A stretch of DNA of 5,404 bases, from contig JAITHM010000057.1 of the NCBI GenBank assembly GCA_031279965.1, forward strand, positions 1 through 5,404, in the 5' to 3' direction. Position numbers and translations under genes: made by a program. Every line of letters begins with the position of its first letter. The first letter of the stretch is position 1. Below are positions 1 to 5,320 of the stretch, piece after piece. The stretch is from Spirochaetaceae bacterium (lineage in GTDB: Bacteria; Spirochaetota; Spirochaetia; Treponematales; Breznakiellaceae). Under the pieces are notes generated by a model that made no database searches, was not told the DNA's origin, and worked only from the letters and a program-made list of their open reading frames with translations.

Positions 1-26
1 AAAACATTCTTGTGAAACCAAAAAAC

Positions 27-54
27 TTGCCGATAATTCTACTGTACGTTTAAT
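27..54 (+). promoter_or_regulatory. Weak candidate promoter before the radical SAM gene
   Basis: TTGCCG (27-32) matches TTGACA at four of six positions. After a 16-base spacer, TTTAAT (49-54) matches TATAAT at five of six. If this promoter is used, transcription would begin close to base 61, at the first bases of the C run. The match is modest in AT-rich DNA, and the region could equally be the end of an upstream coding frame, so the call is tentative. Confidence 0.2.
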
Positions 55-60
55 GACTTA

Positions 61-75
61 CCCCCCCCCCCCCCC
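61..75. repeat. 15-base poly-C homopolymer tract
   Basis: An uninterrupted run of 15 C (poly-G on the minus strand) lies 54 bases before the radical SAM ATG. Runs of this length are prone to slipped-strand mispairing and are classic phase-variation elements in several bacteria. At the length shown, the radical SAM frame is open upstream to base 37 without any ATG, GTG or TTG. A different frame is open from base 2, passes an ATG at 53, crosses the tract and stops at the TAG at 83-85. With one extra C (16), or with 13, that second frame would continue straight into the radical SAM gene. The exact run length may be a sequencing or assembly estimate. Confidence 0.95.
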
Positions 76-129
76 AATACAATAGCTGAAAAACCACGCA
101 AAAAAGAAACGCTGATACACAGATTCTTT

Positions 130-1032
130 ATGACATTTAGGAAATACCTTCCACGTTCTGTCCGGTTAAAAGCACAGGAAATTCATTATAAGGTGTATGG
201 GTGTAAAATGCCTTGGTCGGCATTGCGCTTTGAAATACATTTAACGGATAAATGCAATCTTAACTGCGCCGGCTGCATACATTTTTCTTCGCTCTGTGGC
301 GAACTCAATCTTTTAGACATTAACGTATATGAGAGTGATATTAAAAGAATATCAGCATTAACGGGCGGTATATGCGCGGATATTAGAATACTTGGAGGCG
401 AGCCTCTCTTACATCCTGAAGTCGCCGGCTTTCTTGAACTAACCCGAAAGTATTTTCCGGTTTGCGCGTCTTCCGATATATTTGGAAAAATAGAACTTGT
501 AACCAATGGGATCCTTCTCCCCAAACAGCCGGACAGGTTTTGGACGGTATGCGCCGAAAATAACATTATTATTGTCGTTTCAGAGTATCCGGTTGCTCTT
601 GAAAAAGAATACATAAGAAAAACCGCGCGAAAATTTGGCGTTCAGATAAAACTAATGGAAGAAAGCTGTGGCGTAGAAATGACCGGTTCAGCGAATCAAT
701 GGGTCAAAATACCGCTTGATATTCAAGGTAAGCAGAATTATAGAAAAAGTTTTGGCGCCTGCTTTTTAGGAGGAATTTGTTTCCAGCTTGTAAAGGGGAA
801 AATATACAAATGCGCACGAATAGCATACATAGCGTACTTTAATAAATACTTCAATCAAAATCTTGAAGTTGCGGAAGACGATTATGTTGATATTTATAAA
901 GCTCCAAACTCCGCCGCAATATTAAATGAATTGATAAAGCCTGCGCGGTTATGCCGTTACTGCAAAGCGCGGAATATAACATGGGACAATCAATGGAAAA
1001 AATCAAAGAAAATACTTGATGAGTATTTATAG
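130..1032 (+). CDS. Radical SAM protein with C-terminal auxiliary-cluster cysteines
   Basis: This 300-residue protein is a full-length radical SAM enzyme of unknown substrate. The cluster-binding motif is CNLNCAGC (C42, C46, C49; CX3CX2C), preceded by a beta strand (RFEIHLTD) and followed by the GGEP motif at 89-92 that helps bind S-adenosylmethionine. The C-terminal third carries C211, C217, C228 and a CRYC pair (C275, C278), a twitch/SPASM-like arrangement likely to hold a second iron-sulfur cluster. The signatures FNKYFNQNLEV and DYVDIYKA around residues 237-257 fit a family I recall from capsule, LPS and glycosyltransferase loci of gut anaerobes and epsilonproteobacteria; a role in modifying a surface sugar or lipid is inference. 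The ATG at 130 has no clear Shine-Dalgarno. A later ATG at 208 (residue 27) is possible but would remove the conserved-looking N-terminal stretch. No signal peptide or membrane segment is seen, so the protein is probably cytoplasmic. It is transcribed against the neighbouring tsaB operon and is AT-rich, which would fit an accessory gene. Confidence 0.85.
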   Translation: MTFRKYLPRSVRLKAQEIHYKVYGCKMPWSALRFEIHLTDKCNLNCAGCIHFSSLCGELNLLDINVYESDIKRISALTGGICADIRILGGEPLLHPEVAGFLELTRKYFPVCASSDIFGKIELVTNGILLPKQPDRFWTVCAENNIIIVVSEYPVALEKEYIRKTARKFGVQIKLMEESCGVEMTGSANQWVKIPLDIQGKQNYRKSFGACFLGGICFQLVKGKIYKCARIAYIAYFNKYFNQNLEVAEDDYVDIYKAPNSAAILNELIKPARLCRYCKARNITWDNQWKKSKKILDEYL

Positions 1033-1117
1033 GAATTGATATACTCAAACAAATAATACTGTTTTATACGCAACACTAAAATATATGCGGGTTTATCCCT
1101 TGGTTTTGCACAGCGAC

Positions 1118-1807
1118 CTATCGGCCATGGCGCTGAATTTCAGCGTCACTCTTTCGTAAATAAAGAAGGCTGTGCGCATTTTCCTGTTCTGCCTTAATGC
1201 TGTCTTGATCTCTAAAACATTGTATAAGATCAAGCGCTCTTCCTCTGCGAAAGTTAGGGTCAATAACAAAATGTTGGGCTGTGCAGAGCGGCGAAAGCAG
1301 CGCATGAAGGATGTCTGCCGCGTTTCCTGTAAGAAGAATATTTGATTCATCAGCACAAAGTGCGGCAAGCTCCTCTACCTCAGCATCAAGATATGGAGAA
1401 ATTCGGCGGCCATGTTTGTAGATGGCGCAAAAAAAACGCTGTTGTTTTGCATCAAGCGCAGGAATTACTGCTCCATGGAACGCCGCATGAGGCAGCGCCA
1501 TATAATCCAATGTAGCGATAGTCCGATATGGTTTGCGCAGAGCAAAGGCAAGGCCTTGTGCTGCAGAAAATCCAATGCGCAAACCTGTCCATGATCCCGG
1601 CCCGCGTGCGCACAGAATAAGACTGATCTCCTCCCGTTCAAGCCGCGCTAGTGCCAGCACCGAATCTATCATTTGGAATAGTAGTTCTGAATGAGAAAGC
1701 CCTGCATCTACCTGAGTAAAAAAATATTTCCCCTGTACAACAAGGCCTGTAGAAATTATTTCTGTCGCCGTATCAAGCGCTAGAATCGCTGTGGAATCAA
1801 TCGCCAC
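1118..1807 (-). CDS. tsaB: tRNA threonylcarbamoyladenosine biosynthesis protein TsaB
   Basis: TsaB is the ASKHA-fold partner of TsaD. With TsaE it forms the complex that transfers threonylcarbamoyl to A37 of tRNAs reading ANN codons (t6A). The 229-residue length is normal for the family. Family marks, in order, are LALDTATE at 9-16 (first nucleotide-fold strand), SHSELLFQMID at 38-48, the hallmark GPGSWTGLRIG at 69-79, LDAKQQRFFCAIY at 118-130, and a Y-L-R close to the C-terminus. I chose the GTG at 1807-1805 because it puts the first conserved strand at the normal distance from the N-terminus; a modest purine-rich stretch (GGACCGGA) lies just upstream. The frame also opens at an ATG at 1879, but that would add 24 residues encoded inside the pcnB 3' end. 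The gene overlaps the end of pcnB by 11 bases and is the last gene of the hydrolase-pcnB-tsaB unit, so it is probably translated by coupling. Confidence 0.93.
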   Translation of the reverse strand: MAIDSTAILALDTATEIISTGLVVQGKYFFTQVDAGLSHSELLFQMIDSVLALARLEREEISLILCARGPGSWTGLRIGFSAAQGLAFALRKPYRTIATLDYMALPHAAFHGAVIPALDAKQQRFFCAIYKHGRRISPYLDAEVEELAALCADESNILLTGNAADILHALLSPLCTAQHFVIDPNFRRGRALDLIQCFRDQDSIKAEQENAHSLLYLRKSDAEIQRHGR

Positions 1808-2873
1808 GCCGATTCCGGTCCAAACAGCGCCAGCGATGAATTTTGAGGCCGTGACTTGCAAAAATATCACGCATCGCACGGCTTAATTCTATACGCGGCG
1901 GATTGATAGGCAATATAAACTTGCGTGCCATGATGAACGCAGATTTATATGATTCTTCGTTTGCCTTTTTCCAATCAACTGAATCTTCGATATAATCACG
2001 TATCATTGCCCTAAGCCCGCCGTTTATCGCGTCCGCATACTCTTCGCCGTCAGCGTTTATTTGGGCGAAAGCTTCAAAATACCGCCGCCTGAAATTGGAC
2101 GATGATCTGATAAGTTTTGACGCTTTGGGCTGCAAATACAGGTAAAGGCCGTGTTCTTCAAATTGTTCTATTATAGCTGCTGCGTGGGGCGATTTAAGAA
2201 TCTTGCCCATCTCCTCGGTCAAGCGAGAGGGTGAAATACGCTTAAGCTCGGAAGCGCTTTTTTTTATTTTTTGGCGCAGGGCAAAGGGCAGCGAAAAGCC
2301 GGAGATAACGGCATATTTTACCGCGCGAAGCATCCGCACCGGATCTTCAGTAAAAATCGTAGAAACCGGTATCAACGGTTTTATTCGTTGGTTTTTAATA
2401 TCTTCAAAACCGCCGACAAAATCCACAACAAATTCTTTTTGCGGATCATAAAAAAGGGCGTTCATCGTAAAGTCTCGGCGCATCACATCTTCTTCTATTT
2501 TACCAAACGTGTTGTCTGATGCGCCGTTCTGCATAGAGCGGAATGTAGCGATTTCGAAAATTTTATCGCCAAAGAAAACATGCACCAGCCGGAAGCGCTT
2601 GCCGATAATCCGGGAGTTGTTAAAAATCTTTTTTATCCGTGACGGCGTTGCAGCACTTGCAATATCAAAATCTTTGGGCACTTTTTTTAATAAAAGGTCG
2701 CGCACCGCACCGCCTACAATATAGGTTTCGTATCCTTCATTAGAAAGCTTATTGCAAATATACACGGCCAGCGGGTCGACATCACTCTTTGCGATGTTGT
2801 GTTCCTCAGCCGTCCAGATTTGCGCAGAACGAACAAGCGAACCATCAGCTTTTTTTATATAACGATACCTCAC
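1797..2873 (-). CDS. pcnB: Poly(A) polymerase PcnB-type nucleotidyltransferase
   Basis: This 358-residue class II tRNA nucleotidyltransferase/poly(A) polymerase adds untemplated nucleotides to RNA 3' ends. Numbering is from the chosen start. The N-terminal head has WTAEEHNI near 20-27, YIVGGAVRD at 51-59 and PKDFDIA at 66-72, whose two aspartates (D68, D70) are the metal-binding catalytic pair. Next come RRDFTMNAL at 132-140 and EDPVRMLRA at 176-184. The segment IIGKRFRLVHV at 89-99 matches the signature I recall as separating bacterial poly(A) polymerases from CCA-adding enzymes, so poly(A) polymerase is preferred; CCA addition remains possible. No HD phosphohydrolase domain is seen. The start is the GTG at 2873-2871: GGAG sits 8 bases upstream, and the codon overlaps the hydrolase stop as GTGA. 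Another GTG at 2891 would add six residues but lacks this spacing. The 3' end overlaps tsaB by 11 bases. A run of eight A on the coding strand (2265-2258) falls in a lysine-rich stretch, and the frame is intact. Confidence 0.9.
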   Translation of the reverse strand: MRYRYIKKADGSLVRSAQIWTAEEHNIAKSDVDPLAVYICNKLSNEGYETYIVGGAVRDLLLKKVPKDFDIASAATPSRIKKIFNNSRIIGKRFRLVHVFFGDKIFEIATFRSMQNGASDNTFGKIEEDVMRRDFTMNALFYDPQKEFVVDFVGGFEDIKNQRIKPLIPVSTIFTEDPVRMLRAVKYAVISGFSLPFALRQKIKKSASELKRISPSRLTEEMGKILKSPHAAAIIEQFEEHGLYLYLQPKASKLIRSSSNFRRRYFEAFAQINADGEEYADAINGGLRAMIRDYIEDSVDWKKANEESYKSAFIMARKFILPINPPRIELSRAMRDIFASHGLKIHRWRCLDRNRRGD

Positions 2874-3814
2874 AGATGTTTCTCCAGCCACAATAAAAGA
2901 TTTCGTAGAACTTCGTCACGGTTAATTTCGTTAAAACATTCATGCCGCGCTCCAGGATATAACACAAATGACAGATCTTTAATACCCAGGCTGACATACT
3001 TTTTAATGAGCACATTAACACTTTCGCCCATTTCGCCGACAGGATCTCTGTCGCCGCCCAAAACATACACCGGCAGGGAGCGGCTTATCTTTTCCATAGC
3101 ACGGTTTTTATGTATTAAATTTAATGCATATAACATATCACGAAAAAAACCCAGCGTTGGAAGCTGCCCATAGAGAGGATCCGCAAGAGCTGCGTCAACA
3201 GCGGCTTCGTCACGGGAAAGCCAGTCAGCGCGTGTTCTACACGGAGCAAAAGTTTTTAGGCAGCGGCCTAATATCATCGCATTGACAAACGAAAGCCGCG
3301 TTCGTACACCGCAGAGCTTTGTCAGGAATATAAGGAATCGTACTCCCAACCTTGTTTCTACCCCCCCTGGACCTCGTGTGCCGGAAAGTATTGCACCGGA
3401 AATTTTGCCGCCATAGAACTCAATATAACCCTGCACTAAAAACGACCCCCACGAATGTCCCAACACAAAAAGCGGTAAATTTTTATGATGCTTTATGATT
3501 GTTTTATGAACCATATCAATATCATGAAGAACCTTTCGGAAACCGTGCCTGTCGGCGCAATGTCCAGAAAGCCCTCCTTCTTTTTCATCGTTATTCGGGT
3601 CTTCGGCAGTTTTGCCATGCCCCCGCTGATCGGCACACCATATTGCAATACCATGTTCGCAAAAGAATTCGCCCAGATGCCGGTAGCGCCCGCTATGTTC
3701 TGCCATGCCGTGCACTATGTTTATTACAGCCCGCACAGAAGTGTTCGGCAGCCACTTTCGAACAAAAAGCCGGATGCCGTCAGTCGTCTCCAGCCAGACC
3801 TCTTGTTCCACCAT
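2870..3814 (-). CDS. Alpha/beta hydrolase, monoacylglycerol lipase/lysophospholipase-like
   Basis: This 314-residue protein is a serine hydrolase of the Hydrolase_4 (S33-like) group, which includes monoacylglycerol lipases and lysophospholipases. The motif HGMAEHSGRY at 35-44 supplies the oxyanion-hole region. The nucleophile elbow is GHSWG (S121), the probable acid is D257 in GGDRDPVG, and the general base is H291 in YPGARHE. The conserved DQRGHGKT lies at 62-69, and a helical lid probably occupies about 155-240. The substrate is most likely an ester of glycerol or a phospholipid, but sequence alone cannot choose. There is no signal peptide, so it is probably cytoplasmic. The ATG at 3814 has no Shine-Dalgarno and lies only five bases after a TATGAT -10 box, so the message is probably leaderless. 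The gene heads a unit with pcnB (4-base overlap) and tsaB. A G7 run in the coding strand (3367-3361) encodes part of a Gly-rich turn. Confidence 0.88.
   Translation of the reverse strand: MVEQEVWLETTDGIRLFVRKWLPNTSVRAVINIVHGMAEHSGRYRHLGEFFCEHGIAIWCADQRGHGKTAEDPNNDEKEGGLSGHCADRHGFRKVLHDIDMVHKTIIKHHKNLPLFVLGHSWGSFLVQGYIEFYGGKISGAILSGTRGPGGVETRLGVRFLIFLTKLCGVRTRLSFVNAMILGRCLKTFAPCRTRADWLSRDEAAVDAALADPLYGQLPTLGFFRDMLYALNLIHKNRAMEKISRSLPVYVLGGDRDPVGEMGESVNVLIKKYVSLGIKDLSFVLYPGARHECFNEINRDEVLRNLLLWLEKHL
2882..2885 (-). promoter_or_regulatory. Ribosome binding site deciding the pcnB start
   Basis: GGAG on the minus strand lies inside the last codons of the hydrolase gene, 8 bases before the GTG at 2873-2871. 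That GTG overlaps the hydrolase TGA (GTGA). The arrangement favours this start over the GTG at 2891 and implies that ribosomes finishing the hydrolase restart on pcnB. Confidence 0.6.
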
Positions 3815-3819
3815 ACTTT

Positions 3820-3848
3820 ATCATAGCACAAACACCCTGCCTTGTCCA
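3820..3848 (-). promoter_or_regulatory. Sigma70-type promoter of the hydrolase-pcnB-tsaB unit
   Basis: On the minus strand, TGGACA (3848-3843, five of six to TTGACA) and TATGAT (3825-3820, five of six to TATAAT) are separated by exactly 17 bases. This is the best promoter match in the window, and it sits in the 104-base gap between vorB and the hydrolase gene. The expected start of transcription is at about 3813-3814, on the hydrolase ATG itself, which predicts a transcript with essentially no 5' untranslated leader. Confidence 0.6.
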
Positions 3849-3918
3849 GTCCGGTTCAGCACTTTCAAGTTTTAAAAAAGGCCAAAAGAAAAGGGCTGGA
3901 ACGGTTAAATGATGTTCG

Positions 3919-4983
3919 TTACAATGTCATAAGGCGTTGAAAGACTTCATCTTCGGTAGGAACAACACCACCAGAATGAGCAAGCAAATGCACCGGACTT
4001 GGCCGTGTACTGTCAAAAAAAGCAAGTTTAACATCTTCGATAAATTGTCCACAGCTCATTTCAACAACAAGAACTGGTCTGCCTGCTGTAAAATCGACAA
4101 GCTCGCGAGAGGGAAACGGAAACAGCGAAACAGGCCGAAAAAGCGAGACCTTCCGTCCCGCCTGTGCGGCAAGCTCCCGTGCTCCAGCAGCAACCCGCGC
4201 TGATGTACCGTAGGCAGCCAGCACAATGCTGTCATCAGCGTCTCCTACAGTTTCAAACCGTGTTTCAGACTGTGCAAGCTCGTCATAGCGGCGGAATCGT
4301 GCGGTGTTTTGTGCATCAAGTTCACACGGCTCCAGGTTGAGCGAGGTTATATGCCGGGGTTCTCGCGGTGAGGCGGACATCCCTCCTATCGCCCAATTAC
4401 AACGGGGTAACGCAGACGGGTCACGCCCGGGCGGCAATATGACAGCTTCCATCATCTGCCCAATCATGCCGTCAGCAAGAATAATCGCCGGCATTCGGTA
4501 ACGCTCAGCAAGATCAAAGGCAAGATACGTTAAATCGGCACATTCCTGTACATTTTTTGGGGCTAGAACAATACAGCGATAGTCTCCGTGACCGCCGCCC
4601 CGTGTCGTCTGAAAATAATCACTTTGAGCAGGGGCAATTGAGCCAAGCCCCGGCCCGCCGCGCATCACATTCACCAGCACAAGAGGCAGATCTGCCCCCG
4701 CCGCATAGCTCATCCCTTCTTGTTTAAGGCTTACCCCCGGACTTGAACTTGAGGTCATTGCCCGTACGCCTGCCGCCGCTGCGCCATACACCATGTTAAT
4801 AGCCGCAGTTTCGCTTTCAGCCTGAAGAAAAATCCGGCCGTGTTCCGGCATTTCCTGTGCCATGTAATTGGCAATCTCGTTTTGAGGAGTTATTGGATAT
4901 CCAAAATAAGCAGAACATCCCGCCCGGATGGCCGCCGCGGCAATCGCTTCGTTACCTTTCATCAAACATCGTTCATCTGCCAC
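3919..4983 (-). CDS. vorB: 2-oxoacid:ferredoxin oxidoreductase alpha subunit (VorB/KorA type)
   Basis: This is the alpha subunit of a four-subunit 2-oxoacid:ferredoxin oxidoreductase, most like the 2-ketoisovalerate (branched-chain) enzyme. That enzyme oxidatively decarboxylates a 2-oxoacid to acyl-CoA and reduces ferredoxin. The 354 residues match the family length. Domain I begins with LMKGNEAIAAAAIRAG (7-22) and GYPITP (28-33). It continues through QAESETAAINMVYGAAAAG (54-72), SSSSPGVSLKQEG (78-90), and MRGGPGLGS and TTRGGGHGDYR (107-136). Domain II shows AAYGTSARVA (256-265), LFRPVSLFPFP (281-291), VVEMSCGQFIEDVKLA (306-321) and HSGGVVPTEDEV (336-347). The GTG start at 4983 is set by AGGAGG seven bases upstream; its first base is the last base of the ferredoxin TAG stop. 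The frame is open upstream to 5058, but that stretch is the ferredoxin gene read out of frame. No beta (thiamine-binding) or gamma subunit gene follows, which is unusual. A KorA role (2-oxoglutarate) is the main alternative. Confidence 0.88.
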   Translation of the reverse strand: MADERCLMKGNEAIAAAAIRAGCSAYFGYPITPQNEIANYMAQEMPEHGRIFLQAESETAAINMVYGAAAAGVRAMTSSSSPGVSLKQEGMSYAAGADLPLVLVNVMRGGPGLGSIAPAQSDYFQTTRGGGHGDYRCIVLAPKNVQECADLTYLAFDLAERYRMPAIILADGMIGQMMEAVILPPGRDPSALPRCNWAIGGMSASPREPRHITSLNLEPCELDAQNTARFRRYDELAQSETRFETVGDADDSIVLAAYGTSARVAAGARELAAQAGRKVSLFRPVSLFPFPSRELVDFTAGRPVLVVEMSCGQFIEDVKLAFFDSTRPSPVHLLAHSGGVVPTEDEVFQRLMTL

Positions 4984-5207
4984 TATTCGGCCTCCTCGCA
5001 ATACACAGTAATACAGAGATCGGGACAGACAACATAACAGTTCCCGCAACCAACACACGCTGTGCCAGAGGCCTTAACCGGATACACACCAAGTGCCGCT
5101 GGAGTTTCATCAATACTGAGTACGCCCTTCTTGCAGGCGTGGATGCAGAGATAGCATCCCTTGCAAAGTTCCCGGTTGACTTCGACTCGTCCTTTGTTTT
5201 TCATCAT
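4983..5207 (-). CDS. vorD: 2x[4Fe-4S] ferredoxin-type delta subunit of the oxidoreductase
   Basis: This small bacterial-type ferredoxin (74 residues) has two tetracysteine motifs: C15, C18, C21, C25 (CKGCYLCIHAC) and C51, C54, C57, C61 (CVGCGNCYVVC, followed by P62). Each set should ligate one [4Fe-4S] cluster; the first lacks the usual proline after its last cysteine. Such proteins are the delta subunits of Vor/Kor oxidoreductases and pass electrons from the thiamine centre to soluble ferredoxin. The one-base overlap with vorB supports this partner. The start is uncertain. I chose the ATG at 5207-5205. The adjacent ATG at 5204 and a TTG at 5228 are alternatives. A purine-rich GGGGGAA lies 12 bases before the first ATG, farther than usual. 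The gene is the first of its unit and is divergent from mnmG. Confidence 0.85.
   Translation of the reverse strand: MMKNKGRVEVNRELCKGCYLCIHACKKGVLSIDETPAALGVYPVKASGTACVGCGNCYVVCPDLCITVYCEEAE
4991..4996 (-). promoter_or_regulatory. Perfect Shine-Dalgarno AGGAGG for vorB
   Basis: AGGAGG on the minus strand lies inside the 3' end of the ferredoxin gene, seven bases before the GTG at 4983-4981. It fixes the vorB start at that GTG over the upstream extension and the downstream ATG of MKGNEA. Confidence 0.8.
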
Positions 5208-5250
5208 TTTTATGACAAATTCCCCCAAGAAAAGTTGCGCATATCATGGC

Positions 5251-5276
5251 CTAAAATAGTTTGACAGAAATTTTAG
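5251..5276. repeat. Perfect 7-base inverted repeat in the divergent vorD/mnmG promoter region
   Basis: CTAAAAT (5251-5257) and ATTTTAG (5270-5276) are exact inverse complements separated by 12 bases, a spacing of about two helical turns between arm centres. Each arm contains a TAAAAT -10-like hexamer facing outward, and the spacer contains TTGACA (5261-5266, +). A dimeric regulator site is possible. The arms are AT-rich and could also arise by chance or form part of one or both promoters. Confidence 0.4.
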
Positions 5277-5289
5277 ACTGCCCCTGTCC

Positions 5290-5307
5290 ACTCCCCGCAC
5301 TCCCCGC
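5290..5307. repeat. Tandem duplication of ACTCCCCGC
   Basis: Two exact adjacent copies of a 9-base unit (5290-5298 and 5299-5307) lie 13 bases before the mnmG ATG. They are part of a C-rich stretch from about 5279 onward where composition shifts from AT-rich intergenic DNA to very GC-rich coding DNA. No Shine-Dalgarno is visible between the repeat and the ATG. Confidence 0.85.
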
Positions 5308-5320
5308 TACACTTACGGCC

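Noticed and set aside
186..614. 142-codon minus-strand open frame inside the radical SAM gene
   Set aside because: It lies opposite a gene with clear motifs and shows no recognisable domain or ribosome site.
1089..1099. GGG-TTTAT-CCC hairpin as a terminator in the convergent gap
   Set aside because: A 3-base-pair stem without a following U run on either strand is too weak. The 85-base gap shows no better terminator and no RNA gene.
1808..1879. N-terminal extension of TsaB from the ATG at 1879
   Set aside because: The 24 added residues precede the normal first strand of the fold and lie within the pcnB 3' end.
2258..2272. A8 and A6 runs on the pcnB coding strand as a programmed frameshift
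   Set aside because: The frame is intact, the runs encode ordinary lysines, and no alternative product of interest would result.
3874..3900. T-run after a short GCC/GGC stem as a vorB terminator on the minus strand
   Set aside because: Only three base pairs form around a 10-base loop; this is not a credible intrinsic terminator.
3499..3912. 137-codon plus-strand open frame opposite the hydrolase 5' end
   Set aside because: Its translation is Arg/Cys/His-rich with no motif, and the opposing strand encodes the intact hydrolase N-terminus and its promoter.
4984..5058. N-terminal extension of VorB from the ATG at 5058
   Set aside because: The added Cys/Leu-rich stretch is the ferredoxin gene read out of frame, and AGGAGG points to the GTG at 4983.
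4857..5264. 135-codon plus-strand open frame opposite vorB and vorD
   Set aside because: It runs antisense through both cysteine motifs of a convincing ferredoxin and has no family resemblance of its own.
5261..5289. TTGACA as a -35 box for mnmG
   Set aside because: The hexamer is perfect, but no -10-like sequence occurs 16-18 bases downstream, where the DNA is C-rich.
5261..5320. TTG-initiated extension of MnmG
   Set aside because: MnmG normally begins a few residues before its FAD-binding fold, and this stretch is a Pro/Leu-rich reading of the repeat region.
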